DNA from: Sandaracinobacter neustonicus | GTDB taxonomy: Bacteria; Pseudomonadota; Alphaproteobacteria; Sphingomonadales; Sphingomonadaceae | Direction: 5' to 3' | Length of the DNA stretch: 64,000 nt | Assembly: GCF_006385875.1 (NCBI RefSeq) | Contig: NZ_VFSU01000010.1 | Coordinates: 1-64,000 of the forward strand | Shown here: positions 35,476 to 44,298 of the stretch, piece after piece | Position numbering within the stretch: position 1 is the stretch's first letter | How the letters are laid out: every line of letters starts with the position of its first letter | The notes under the pieces: generated by a model | What the model was told of the DNA's origin: nothing | Seen by the model: only the letters and a program-made list of their open reading frames with translations | Databases searched by the model: none | Translations under genes and position numbers: made by a program

Positions 35476-36135
35476 GTCAAAGTTCCTTTCGATCTCGGGC
35501 CGCGACCGCCGCGGCCTCGATGGCGATCGGTGAAGCGGGGATGATCGGGCGCGCACCGCTTGCGGCCGAAGCGCAGCGGAGGATGGCGACGCGCGGCTTT
35601 TTTGTTTCGCGATGCAAAGCCGAAGGCGGCGGAAAAAAGCCGCGCGGCGGCGTTGCACCAGGCCGAGCAAGGCGAAGCCGGCCCCGGTTAGATCAAGCCA
35701 ATCGAGAGGCCGCGCGGTCATGCCGAAGCCGAAACCAGACGCCTTGGCGCACCTCGCGACTTGACAGGCGGAAAACGGCTGCTGTGCTCAACCCCGCGAT
35801 CAGCAAACGACCGACAACGGAGGCGATCATGGGATGGCGGGCGCAAACGACGGCCCGCAACCTCGACAAACATACATCGAATGCGACGTGGGATTTGCAG
35901 TCCCTGAACCGCAGTATCGTCATCGCGACGCGACCCCGCCTCCAGGGTGTGACAAGCTCAATCGGCGAACCGATCGCCAAGACGCTGCCCGTCAATACGC
36001 CACCCGTTGCGCCTCCCTTGGGAGGATCGCGTGTTCGCAAAACGAAAGCGGCCGCGCCCCAACGGGCGCGGCCGCGATTTTTCGCCGGCCGAAATGAAAG
36101 GCCGGGACCGCTCGCGCGGCCCCGGCCTGATGCCG
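35476..36135. other. 660-base region without a confident gene
   Basis: Between DUF736 copy 2 and the parB-like gene no frame shows a recognisable protein. A plus-strand ATG at 35829 has GGAGG five bases upstream and opens MGWRAQTTARNLDKHTSNAT, but the frame soon becomes Arg/Pro-rich and runs antisense into parB. It could be a short gene or a relic. The stretch ends with the terminator at 36048. Confidence 0.5.
36048..36075. terminator. bidirectional terminator hairpin after the ParB-like gene
   Basis: GCGGCCGCGCCC and GGGCGCGGCCGC make a perfect 12-base stem with a CAAC loop. It is flanked by T-rich sequence on both strands (GATTTTT on plus, TTTCGTTTT on minus) and lies 60 bases beyond the parB-like stop. 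Confidence 0.8.
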
Positions 36136-38205
36136 CTATTCGGCGGCGACGGCGAAGGACGCTTCGCCGTCCTCCGCTTCGGTATCGGGAGCCTCCGCTT
36201 CGGACGGCTGCTCCACGCTTCCCACCTCTTCGACCTCGACGGGCGCGGGCTGCTCCGCTTCCGCCTTCGGCGTCCGCAGCGCGGCGGGAAGCCAGCCGCT
36301 CCCGGCCAGACGCTGCTCGGCGGCCTCGGCCATTTCCGGCTTCTTCTTGTCCGCGATATGGCGCGCGGCATCCTCGGAAACGCCTTCGGCGACGGCTTCA
36401 AGGATATGCGCCTTGGTGACGCGGCCAAGGTAGCTGTCCACGGTGGGCGTCCAGTCCTTCGCCATGTCCAGCGCGAGCGCGGTCGCCAGCCTGTCCGCCG
36501 TTTGCAGCGTCCGGGGTTTGCGGTCCCACGGCAGGCGCAGCGCGTTGACGGTGCGGGACGCGCAATGCGCCAGCAGCGCCAGCCGCTTCTCATCGTCCAG
36601 CCCGACGATGAAGCCCCACAGGTCCGCAACATCACGCGGCATCCGCTCGGCCCATGCCTCGCGGGCCTCGTTCGCCTTTGCGGCCAGCGAAGTATCCTCG
36701 ATCCCGTCCGCATGGCTGCCAAGCGGCGTCACGGTCGGACGAACCTCAAGACAACCGGCCTCGGCGTAGCTGTAGAACAGTTGCGCCGTGAGCGTGTGGG
36801 TCAGGGCGATCAGCGCCAGATCGGGCCGCTCGCCAAGCGCCACGCGAAGGGCCAGCGTCCGATGGGCGGACAGGTCGCGGGTGAGGCTGTCGGAAATCGG
36901 CTTGCCCGGTTCCTCGTCCTCTTCCTCGATCTCCTGCACGTCCTCGTCGCCGTCCTCGGCCTGCTCGTCCTCCACGGCCTTCGGGTCGAAGGCTTCGTCC
37001 TCGGGTTGCGGGTCCGCCAGCGCCTCGTCCTCGGCACGGACGAAACCACGCTCGACCCTGACACTGCCGTCATGGTGAAGCACGACGAACGCGCCGCCAT
37101 GCGCGATCACGCTGGCGTCGTAGGCGGAACGCTTCTCGGAAATGGCGTCGATCTCGTCGGACACCGCCTCCAGCTTCGCCGCCACGTCCTCGGACATCTC
37201 GTCGTAGGACGAATAACCCTCGGCAAGCTCGTCATGCTCGGCGGACAGCGCCTCCAACCGCGCCTCGTCCTCGTCGGACAGGGCGATAGTCTGCGGATAG
37301 AAGCGCCGCATCCCGTGGGCGTGGGGATAGTCGATATGCGCCTCGGCCCATTTCCAGCCCTCGGCCTGAACCTCGCCCGCGATCTCGCGCAGCTTCTCGG
37401 CGGCGAGCATGTCAAGCAAGCTCGCATCCTCGAAGAACCCGCCCCGGTCCTCGCTGAACAGGTCGCGGATGATGTTGCCGCCCGCCTCGATATAGGCGTC
37501 GGCTCCGACGAACACCGCACGGCGATCATCGGCGGGCACGTTGGCGGCGGTCATGTCGCGCCGGATGATCCACGGCTCGCGATTGTGGTGCAGACCCTCG
37601 AAAACCTGCTCCTGCCGGGTGTGGTCCTCGGTGACGGCGAAGGCCATAAGCTGGTCCAGCGTAAGCCCGTCCTCCCGATAAACCTGCAACAGCTTCGGGC
37701 TGACAGCGCCCAAGCGAAGCCGCTGCTTCACCACGCCCGCCGACACGCCGAACCGCGCGCCGATCTCCTGCGCCCCCCAACCCTTGTCGTTGGAAAGCTC
37801 CGCGAACCGCTCGAACTGGTCGGCGGGGTGCATGGGCGTCCGGGTCACGTTCTCGTCCAGACTGATCTCGGCGGGGTCGTTCGCCGTATCCAGCCAGCAG
37901 CGCACCGACTCGGATTTCTTGATCTGCTTGCGCTTGACGCGCAGCAGCATCGCCAGCCTGCGGCCTTCGCCAGCGGTGACGAGATAATAGCCGGTCGGCG
38001 TCCCGTCCTCTTTAGCTTCCGGTTCCACGACAAGGTTCTGGATCAACCCCTTGTGCTGGATCGAAGCGGCCAGCGCCTCGATAGCGGCTTCCCCATGCGG
38101 CACCTTGCGGGCATTGCGCGGGGACTTCTTCAGCTTAGCGAGCGGCACGAAAATCTCGACGCCCGACACGGGCTCGGCGGCTACGGTTTCGGTAACAGCG
38201 TTCAT
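36136..38205 (-). CDS. long ParB/Spo0J-family protein
   Basis: The 689-residue protein has an N-terminal ParB domain (IFVPLAKLKKSPRNARKV, IQHKGLIQNLVVEP, TAGEGRRLAMLL, residues 15-115). An HTH region (GWGAQEIGARFGVSAGVVKQ, residues 145-165) follows, then a long C-terminal part with an acidic Glu/Asp-rich linker near residue 440-470. ParB proteins of this length are typical of mobile elements. No ParA is visible in the window. The start at 38205 fits the family; the frame runs on to 38400. Confidence 0.88.
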   Translation of the reverse strand: MNAVTETVAAEPVSGVEIFVPLAKLKKSPRNARKVPHGEAAIEALAASIQHKGLIQNLVVEPEAKEDGTPTGYYLVTAGEGRRLAMLLRVKRKQIKKSESVRCWLDTANDPAEISLDENVTRTPMHPADQFERFAELSNDKGWGAQEIGARFGVSAGVVKQRLRLGAVSPKLLQVYREDGLTLDQLMAFAVTEDHTRQEQVFEGLHHNREPWIIRRDMTAANVPADDRRAVFVGADAYIEAGGNIIRDLFSEDRGGFFEDASLLDMLAAEKLREIAGEVQAEGWKWAEAHIDYPHAHGMRRFYPQTIALSDEDEARLEALSAEHDELAEGYSSYDEMSEDVAAKLEAVSDEIDAISEKRSAYDASVIAHGGAFVVLHHDGSVRVERGFVRAEDEALADPQPEDEAFDPKAVEDEQAEDGDEDVQEIEEEDEEPGKPISDSLTRDLSAHRTLALRVALGERPDLALIALTHTLTAQLFYSYAEAGCLEVRPTVTPLGSHADGIEDTSLAAKANEAREAWAERMPRDVADLWGFIVGLDDEKRLALLAHCASRTVNALRLPWDRKPRTLQTADRLATALALDMAKDWTPTVDSYLGRVTKAHILEAVAEGVSEDAARHIADKKKPEMAEAAEQRLAGSGWLPAALRTPKAEAEQPAPVEVEEVGSVEQPSEAEAPDTEAEDGEASFAVAAE

Positions 38206-38666
38206 CACACTACTCCTTCTAAAACCACACACACCCCGGAATGGGGTGGGCGGCGAAAGAGCGACCGGCAGGCCCGCCGGCGGAGCCGGGCAGCATCCGC
38301 AGGACCGGAACGCAGAGGAGGTAAGCGCGCCTGCGCGCGTTGCGGCCTGGCGCGGCGGGCCTAGAGGGAAGCGACGCCCACCCCATCGCGGGAAGTGCAA
38401 CGACCGTCAACGCGATCGGGCTGGCGGAGCCCTGGCCCGATCTCCGCAGCGGGAAGAATCCGATCCGCATGGCGGATTGACCGATTGGGCGCGCGAGCGC
38501 CCCACGCCAGTCCGGTCGTCACCCGGCAGGGACGAGACCCTTGAGGGGCTCGGTCGGAGCGGAGCGGAGATAGGGCGGCGGTCCCGCAGGGAGGCGCCAA
38601 ACCTTCTGAGCTTGCAACTTTCAACAGCATCGACTAATATGAAGTCATTGACTTATGGAGGCCCGC
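38206..38666. other. 460-base gap with a 12-bp inverted repeat
   Basis: No gene is seen between the ParB-like gene and the FitA antitoxin. ATGGGGTGGGCG at 38241-38252 and its exact complement at 38376-38387 form an inverted repeat 123 bases apart, close to the ParB-like gene. They could be protein-binding sites (a parS-like or origin element) or chance in GC-rich DNA. Confidence 0.4.
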
Positions 38667-38915
38667 ATGGCGGTGATGACGATCCGAAACATCGACGATG
38701 TGATCAAGAAGCGCCTCCGCGTGCGCGCGGCCGTCAATGGCCGCTCGATGGAAGACGAGGCCCGCGACATCCTGCGCTCGGCGCTCTCCACAGACGATGC
38801 GCGACCCCGCAATCTCGCTCAAGCAATCCGTGAAAGGTTCGGCCCGTTGGGCGGCGTCGATCTGCCTCCCATGCCGCGCGAAGCGATCCGGCCGCCGGTG
38901 GATTTCGGCGAATGA
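38667..38915 (+). CDS. FitA-like ribbon-helix-helix antitoxin
   Basis: The 82-residue protein (MAVMTIRNIDDVIKKRLRVR, then GRSMEDEARDILRSAL) has the RHH fold and the C-terminal toxin-binding tail of FitA/VapB antitoxins. The start at 38667 follows GGAGG by five bases. Its stop overlaps the toxin start as ATGA. It neutralises the PIN toxin and probably represses the operon. Confidence 0.88.
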   Translation: MAVMTIRNIDDVIKKRLRVRAAVNGRSMEDEARDILRSALSTDDARPRNLAQAIRERFGPLGGVDLPPMPREAIRPPVDFGE

Positions 38916-39334
38916 TCGTCCTCGACACCAACGTCATCTCCGAGCTGATGCGGCGCGAGCCTGACCCCAGGGTCATGGCGTGGATCGCCGAGCAGCCGAT
39001 GGCGGGCGTGTTTACGACGACGCTGACACAGGCGGAAATCTTCTACGGTCTGGCCCTACTTCCCGAGGGACGCCGCCGCGATGATCTGCTCGCGGCCGCA
39101 CGTCCGATGTTCGATGTCGATCTGGCAGGGCGCGTGCTGCCGTTCGATACCGACGCGGCGCTTTTCTACCCCGAGATCGCCGCCGGTCGGAAACAGAGTG
39201 GCAAGCCGATCAGTCAGATTGACGCGCAGATTGCCGCCATCGTGCGCTCGCGCGGTGCGCGGCTGGCGACTCGTAACGTCCGCGATTTCGTCGATTGCGG
39301 GATTACGGTTGTCGATCCGTGGGGCGAAGCATGA
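38912..39334 (+). CDS. FitB/VapC-type PIN-domain toxin
   Basis: This is a presumed Mg-dependent ribonuclease of type II toxin-antitoxin systems. The 140-residue PIN protein has MIVLDTNVISELMR (first Asp), QAEIFYGLAL (Glu), QIDAQIAAIVRSRG (Asp) and LATRNVRDF (Asp/Asn). All acidic site positions are present. The module would favour retention of the ICE. Confidence 0.9.
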   Translation: MIVLDTNVISELMRREPDPRVMAWIAEQPMAGVFTTTLTQAEIFYGLALLPEGRRRDDLLAAARPMFDVDLAGRVLPFDTDAALFYPEIAAGRKQSGKPISQIDAQIAAIVRSRGARLATRNVRDFVDCGITVVDPWGEA

Positions 39335-39416
39335 CGCCCGCCGCAGCACGCCCCTATCTGCGCTACACCGCGACAGAGGCTTTGCACGCGGCGCGGCCGC
39401 GACGCAGCGTGTCGGA

Positions 39417-39662
39417 ATGGCCCTTCCGCGCAAGCTCCGCCGCCGCACGCCTCGTCGCTGGGCCGAAAGCCCGCATGACCTGCACGACTACACCAACCGC
39501 GTCGCGCCGCGCCGGGCTTCGCGTCCGGTGCGCGAGGATGACGGGCCGATCGTCGTCACTGACGATTGGCCGGAGCAGGTTCCGATCGGCGACGCCGAGC
39601 TGCGCGCGATCGAAGGCCATATGCGGCAAGAGCTGGACAAGCTGTTCGGACCGCTGCCGTGA
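39417..39662 (+). CDS. hypothetical protein upstream of the recombinase
   Basis: The 81-residue protein has a basic N-terminus (MALPRKLRRRTPRRWAESPH) and an acidic amphipathic C-terminus (IGDAELRAIEGHMRQELDKL), and is not recognised. An alternative frame opens at 39331 (ATGA overlap with the toxin gene) and ends overlapping the recombinase start, but turns Ser/Arg-rich midway. The two frames may be one gene with a shift. Confidence 0.5.
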   Translation: MALPRKLRRRTPRRWAESPHDLHDYTNRVAPRRASRPVREDDGPIVVTDDWPEQVPIGDAELRAIEGHMRQELDKLFGPLP

Positions 39663-39680
39663 AGTGAGGAGTGAAGCGTC

Positions 39681-41381
39681 ATGACCAGCGCCGCCCTGCG
39701 ACGAGATGAGGATGAGGCGCCGGTCGTGGCGACCGCTCGCGCCGCGCTCTATCTGCGAGTTTCAACGCCGCGCCAGGCGGAACATGATCTGTCGATCCCC
39801 GACCAGCGCCGCCAGATGGAGAATTACTGTGTCGGCAAGGGGTGGTCGGTCGCGGCCGAGTTCGTCGAGCCGGGCAACACCGCCACCGATGATCGTCGGC
39901 CCTCGTTCCAGGCGATGATCGAAGCGGCGATGGTCAAGCCGCCGACGTTCAATGTCATTCTCGTCCACAGCTTCTCGCGGTTCTTTCGCGACCAATTCCA
40001 GTTCGAGTTCTACGTCCGCAAGCTGGCGAAGAACGGCGTGCGGCTGATCTCGATCACGCAAGACCTGGGCGACGATCCGATGAGCGTGATGATGCGCCAG
40101 ATCATGACGCTGTTCGACGAGTATCAGTCGAAGGAGAACGGCAAGCACACGCTTCGCGCGATGAAGGAGAATGCCCGGCAAGGCTTCTGGAACGGCGCGC
40201 GGGCGCCGATCGGCTATCGCGTGGTTGCGGCGGAGGAGCGGGGCGCGAAGATCAAGAAGAAGCTGGAGATCGACCCGATCCAGGCCGAGACGGTGCGGCG
40301 CATCTACCGCATGGCGCTCAACGGCGTCGATAATCGGGGGCCAATGGGCCTCAAGTCGATCGCGACCTGGCTCAACGAGAACAACATCCGCACCCGCGAC
40401 GGCGGGCGCTGGGGCTTGGGCGCGGTGCATCAGGTGCTCACCCGCACGACCTATATCGGCCAGCACCGCTTCAACACCCGCGACCACAAGACGAAGACGC
40501 CCAAGCCCGAGAGCGAGCACGCGGTCATGGAAGTGCCGCCGATCGTCTCGGAAGCGGAGTTCGAGGCGGTCCAGCGCTCGCTCAAGGCGCGCAGCCCGAA
40601 GATGATGCCGCCGATGGCGGTGGGTGGGCCGACGCTGCTCACCGGCATCTGCTTCTGCGCGTGCTGCGGCGGCGCCATGACGCTGCGCACGGGCACCAGC
40701 AGCGTCGGGCGGGAGTATCGCTATTACACCTGCTCGACGAAGGCGCGGCAGGGTGCGACCGGCTGTCCAGGCATCACCGTGCCGATGGACCGTCTCAATG
40801 AGGCGGTGGTCGGCCATCTCGAAGCCCGGCTGCTCGACCCGGCGCGGCTCGAAGTTCTGATGGATCAGATCCTCGAACGCCGCGACGAGTGGGTGAACCA
40901 GCGCCGCGAGCATGTCGCCGATCTTGAGCGGCGTGCGACCGAGGCGGAAGCAAAGCTCAAGCGCCTCTATGACGCGATTGAGAACGGTGTGATCGACGTG
41001 AGCGACCCGTCGCTGAAGGATCGCATCGCCGAGCTGACCGCGACTCGCGACCAGGCCAAGGGCGACTCCGAGCGCGCATTGGCGCATATCGTGAAGATTG
41101 GCCCGGCGATCACGCCGGAGAGTCTGCGCGCGTTTGCGTCTGCCCTGCGCAAGAAGCTGCGGAACGGCGACGGCACGTTCGCCCGTGATCAGGTTCGCGC
41201 GGTCGCGCAGCGAGTCGAGGTTGTGAGCCGGAAAGAGGTCCGCATCCGTGGGCTGCGGAGCGAGCTGCTCCGAACCCTAACCGCCGCCTCTGGCGTAGAG
41301 GCGGCGGTGCTAGGCGTTCGTGCCTTTGAACCGAAATGGCGCGCCCGGAACGATTCGAACGTCCGACCCTCAGATTCGTAG
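39681..41381 (+). CDS. large serine recombinase (ICE integrase)
   Basis: This recombinase catalyses integration and excision. The 566-residue protein has an N-terminal resolvase domain with catalytic Ser28 (ALYLRVSTPRQ). A recombinase domain follows (about 170-280), then a zinc ribbon (FCACCGGAM ... YYTCSTKARQGATGC, about 325-365) and a coiled-coil region (about 400-470). The C-terminal residues ARNDSNVRPSDS are encoded inside the tRNA-Arg gene, so the attachment site supplies the tail. The natural stop before integration may differ. Confidence 0.92.
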   Translation: MTSAALRRDEDEAPVVATARAALYLRVSTPRQAEHDLSIPDQRRQMENYCVGKGWSVAAEFVEPGNTATDDRRPSFQAMIEAAMVKPPTFNVILVHSFSRFFRDQFQFEFYVRKLAKNGVRLISITQDLGDDPMSVMMRQIMTLFDEYQSKENGKHTLRAMKENARQGFWNGARAPIGYRVVAAEERGAKIKKKLEIDPIQAETVRRIYRMALNGVDNRGPMGLKSIATWLNENNIRTRDGGRWGLGAVHQVLTRTTYIGQHRFNTRDHKTKTPKPESEHAVMEVPPIVSEAEFEAVQRSLKARSPKMMPPMAVGGPTLLTGICFCACCGGAMTLRTGTSSVGREYRYYTCSTKARQGATGCPGITVPMDRLNEAVVGHLEARLLDPARLEVLMDQILERRDEWVNQRREHVADLERRATEAEAKLKRLYDAIENGVIDVSDPSLKDRIAELTATRDQAKGDSERALAHIVKIGPAITPESLRAFASALRKKLRNGDGTFARDQVRAVAQRVEVVSRKEVRIRGLRSELLRTLTAASGVEAAVLGVRAFEPKWRARNDSNVRPSDS

Positions 41382-41413
41382 TCTGATGCTCTATCCAGCT
41401 GAGCTACGGGCGC
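41337..41413 (-). tRNA. tRNA-Arg (anticodon ACG), ICE attachment site
   Basis: On the minus strand the sequence folds as a standard 77-nt tRNA: acceptor GCGCCCG/CGGGCGC, D arm GCTCAGCTGGATAGAGC, anticodon loop CTACGAA, T arm GGACGTTCGAATCGTTCC and encoded CCA. Anticodon ACG reads CGN arginine codons. The gene is intact; the ICE abuts its 3' end, a common insertion site. The recombinase reading frame on the other strand enters it. Confidence 0.95.
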
Positions 41414-41488
41414 GCGCCTTGGAGGGCGGCGTTTAAGGGAGGCGTCTGCGGATTGCAAGCGCGCGCGCCACCCGGCTAGGGAGAAAAT

Positions 41489-42016
41489 ATGCGCGCCTCC
41501 CCGATTTTCCCCGCCGCCACGGCCCTCGCCCTTGCTGCCGCCCTGTCCGCATGTGCCGGGCCGAAGGGCAGTTTTCCCTCGCTCGCCCCCCGCCCGGCAG
41601 AGGCGGAGCGGCTGATCGAGGCCCCCGGCGCGGAGATCACCCCTGCGTTGCTGCCCGAACAACAGGCCAGCCTGCGCGCAGACCTGCAACGCGAAAGCGC
41701 CGCCCTTGCCGCTGCCGAATCGGAACTGGCCGCGCTGGGCGGGGCGCTGGATCGCGAATTGGCGGCCGCACGCGGGAAGGGGGTGGGCACGGAAGGCTGG
41801 TCCAACGCGCAGATGGCGTTGTCGCGCTATGATCAGGCCCGCGCGCCGCTGGATGGAATCGGCGTGCGGCTGGTGCCGCTGGCGCGCATGGTGGACAGCC
41901 TGCCCGAAACCGACGCGGACCGGCAGGCGGTGCTGGCGCTGACGGCGCGCACCGAGGCGCTCTCTGCCCGCTCGCGCGATCGGGTGGCCGCCGCCAACCG
42001 CGCGCTCGGCCTTTAA
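41489..42016 (+). CDS. hypothetical lipoprotein, Ala-rich
   Basis: The 175-residue protein begins with a lipobox signal (PAATALALAAALSACAGPKG; Cys about residue 22) and continues as Ala/Glu-rich helix, probably a periplasmic coiled coil. No family is recognised. It is the first chromosomal gene after the tRNA, and its stop overlaps the PepSY start (TAATG), suggesting a shared function. Confidence 0.8.
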   Translation: MRASPIFPAATALALAAALSACAGPKGSFPSLAPRPAEAERLIEAPGAEITPALLPEQQASLRADLQRESAALAAAESELAALGGALDRELAAARGKGVGTEGWSNAQMALSRYDQARAPLDGIGVRLVPLARMVDSLPETDADRQAVLALTARTEALSARSRDRVAAANRALGL

Positions 42017-42738
42017 TGGTGGCGGGCGGCGCGCGCTTCGCCAGTTCCGCCGGGCGGCTGCACCGCTGGATCGCGCTGATCGTGGGCATTCAGCTGCTGC
42101 TGTGGGTGGCAAGCGGCCTGTTCATGAGCGTGGTGCCCATCGAGCGCATCCGGGGCGAGCATCTGAAGGCCGTGCCCGCGCCCGCCGTCGATCCGCACGC
42201 ACTCGTGCCCGAAATCGCCACGGCGCTGGCCGCGCTGCCGCCCGGCAAGGCGGACCGGATCGAAATCCGCCAGATGTTGGGCCAGCCGGTGCTGCTGCTG
42301 GCAGGGGAGGGCGGGGCGCGCCTGTTCGATGCCCGCACCGGCGCGCCGCTGTCGCCCATTTCCGCCGACACTGCGCGGGCGCTGGCAGCGGCCGATTTCA
42401 CCGGCAAGGGCAAGCCCGTGTCCGTCTCCGCCGTCACCGCCGCCAGCCCGGAATATCGCGGTCCGCTTCCGGCGTGGCGGGTGGATTTCGATGATGCGGA
42501 AACCACCCGCCTGTTCGTGTCCGCCGATGAAGGCCGGGTGGCCGCGCGGCGCACCGGGCTGTGGCGCGTCTATGATTTCCTCTGGAGCCTGCACATCATG
42601 GATTGGCGCGACCATGAGGATATCAACAACAACTGGCTGCGCGGGGCCTCTGCGCTGGCGCTGCTGCTGGCGCTGACGGGCGTAGTGTTGATCCCCTGGC
42701 GCATGGGCTGGCTGCGCAAGCGGCGGCGCTGGAATTAG
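42016..42738 (+). CDS. PepSY-domain membrane protein
   Basis: The 240-residue protein has an N-terminal helix (HRWIALIVGIQLLLWVASGL), a periplasmic PepSY-type region and a C-terminal helix (GASALALLLALTGVVLIPW). An R-x-HRW start, the SLHIMDWRDHED motif and this topology match PepSY-associated TM proteins, often linked to metal-chelate reduction or uptake. The exact role is unknown. Confidence 0.78.
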   Translation: MVAGGARFASSAGRLHRWIALIVGIQLLLWVASGLFMSVVPIERIRGEHLKAVPAPAVDPHALVPEIATALAALPPGKADRIEIRQMLGQPVLLLAGEGGARLFDARTGAPLSPISADTARALAAADFTGKGKPVSVSAVTAASPEYRGPLPAWRVDFDDAETTRLFVSADEGRVAARRTGLWRVYDFLWSLHIMDWRDHEDINNNWLRGASALALLLALTGVVLIPWRMGWLRKRRRWN

Positions 42739-42748
42739 GGCCGGGGCC

Positions 42749-44218
42749 TCAGGGCCGCGACAGCCTGAGCGCCTGAATCTGCGGCGTCGGCGTGGGGGCC
42801 AGCAGCAGCTGGCCGTTGATCCGCCCCACCGCGCAGCGCCACTGGAAGGTGCCGGACATCGCCCCCGTCGGCACGATCGGCGCGGAGGTGTCGCAATCGC
42901 CGCTCTCGCCCTTCAGCCGGGCGAATTCCGCCGCCCAATTCTCGGCGGAACGATCCATCAGCATATTTTCGGCCAGCACGCCCGGCTCGGCGTCGATCCG
43001 TCCGGCCGCCCACAACCGCTGCGCAACCGCATAGGAAGCCGCCAGCTGCGGCGACACGGGCGTGGGGCGTTTCGCCAGCAGCCCCGCGCGCTGCAACGCG
43101 CCTGCGGCGTCCCAAACGGGCGGCAGCGGCGCGGCATAGGTGCGGTTGGCAAAGGCGAACAGGCCCACCCCGGCCTCCGGCAACAGCAGCATGTGCGATC
43201 CGTAACCGGGGTAGCCGCCGGAATGGAACAGCACCGGCCCCAGCAGGCAATCGGTGCCGGAGACCAGCCCGCCCGCATAGATGAAGCCGATGCGGCAATC
43301 CGGCGCGTCCTTGCCCGGCCGGGTGCGGGCGTGCGGGATGCCGCCGCCGTATCGCATGGCGCGGATCACCCCGTTCGGCCCGGCGGCCTTCGCCTCGGCT
43401 GGCCAGCCGGACAGCAGATGCGCCACCCATTTCGCATAATCATTGGCCGTGGTGACAACGCCGCCCATCGCCCCGAACTCGCCGTCCTTCATCATCGGCT
43501 CGGGCGACCATTTGCCGTTTTCCCAGCGGTATCCGCGCGCCAGCCGGGCATCGGGCACCTTGAACACGTCATAAGTGGTGGATGCCATGCCCAGCGGCTT
43601 CATCACCGTCTCACCGATCTGCTGCTGATAGGGCCGCCCGGAGACGTTGGTGACGATCCGCCCAAGGGTGGCATAGCCGAAGTTGGAATATTCATAGGCG
43701 CTGCCCGGCGCGGATTGCAGGGGGAACCCGGCCTTCAGCATGGCGGTGAACTCGGCCGGGGTGCGCACCTGTTGGCGATCCCCCCAAGGGTCGTCGGTTA
43801 CGAAACCGGCGGTGTGGTGCAAGAGATCGCCCACGGTAATCCCGGCCGCCCAGCCCTTTAGTTCGGGCACATATTTCGCGGCCGGATCGGACAGGCTCAG
43901 CTTCCCCTGCGCCTCCAGTTGCAAAATTTCATAAGCGGTAAACGCCTTCGACATGGAGGCGATGCGAAACGCCGAGTCAGCGGTGACGGGGCGTTTCGTT
44001 TCCAGATCCTGCACGCCCAGCGCTTCCACATGGATCAGCTTGCCGTCCTTCACGATGCCCCACACGAGGCCGGGCACGCGGTTGTCCAGCTGCCAGTCCG
44101 CAAACCCCTTGCGGATTTCCGGCAGGGCCGCCTCCAGCCCGGTGGCCGGTGCTGAGGATTGGGCAGCGGCGGGGGTGGAGAGGGCGAGGGCGGCGATGGC
44201 CATGGTGAGGAAGCGCAT
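42749..44218 (-). CDS. beta-lactamase-fold serine hydrolase
   Basis: A secreted class-C-like hydrolase or esterase. The signal peptide MRFLTMAIAALALSTPAAA is followed by SxxK (FRIASMSKAFTAY) with the catalytic Ser and Lys, and YxN (YEYSNFGYATLG). A 489-residue length with an extra C-terminal domain is usual for such enzymes. The substrate cannot be assigned. It is convergent with the PepSY gene. Confidence 0.88.
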   Translation of the reverse strand: MRFLTMAIAALALSTPAAAQSSAPATGLEAALPEIRKGFADWQLDNRVPGLVWGIVKDGKLIHVEALGVQDLETKRPVTADSAFRIASMSKAFTAYEILQLEAQGKLSLSDPAAKYVPELKGWAAGITVGDLLHHTAGFVTDDPWGDRQQVRTPAEFTAMLKAGFPLQSAPGSAYEYSNFGYATLGRIVTNVSGRPYQQQIGETVMKPLGMASTTYDVFKVPDARLARGYRWENGKWSPEPMMKDGEFGAMGGVVTTANDYAKWVAHLLSGWPAEAKAAGPNGVIRAMRYGGGIPHARTRPGKDAPDCRIGFIYAGGLVSGTDCLLGPVLFHSGGYPGYGSHMLLLPEAGVGLFAFANRTYAAPLPPVWDAAGALQRAGLLAKRPTPVSPQLAASYAVAQRLWAAGRIDAEPGVLAENMLMDRSAENWAAEFARLKGESGDCDTSAPIVPTGAMSGTFQWRCAVGRINGQLLLAPTPTPQIQALRLSRP

Positions 44219-44298
44219 GGCGGCAGCATAGCGGGGGAACCGGCGCGCGAAAGGGTGGAATGGGCGGTGGCGCGGATTGTCAGCCGAGACGAGCGCCT

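Larger units (their letters stand above)
1..41339. mobile_element. Tn4371-type integrative conjugative element (left end outside window)
   Basis: This span carries a serine recombinase, a relaxase, a TraG coupling protein, a full Trb mating-pore set, ParB-like and RovC-like maintenance genes, and arsenic and metal-efflux cargo. The right end is the 3' end of an intact tRNA-Arg gene whose encoded CCA ends at 41337. The recombinase gene at 39681 runs into that tRNA, as expected where an attachment site supplies the gene's tail. No second copy of the tRNA 3' end was seen by eye in the window, so the left attachment site is inferred to lie before position 1. Gene order matches Tn4371-family elements, which more often carry a tyrosine integrase; the serine recombinase is a variant. 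The boundary to within a few bases is inferred. Confidence 0.85.

Noticed and set aside
36007-38364. 785-codon plus-strand frame over the ParB-like gene
   Set aside because: It is antisense to a gene with clear ParB motifs and its product is His/Arg/Gly-rich without domains.
1-41336. Second copy of the tRNA-Arg 3' end inside the window
   Set aside because: No matching stretch to the T-arm/anticodon half was found by eye, so the left attachment site was not called here.
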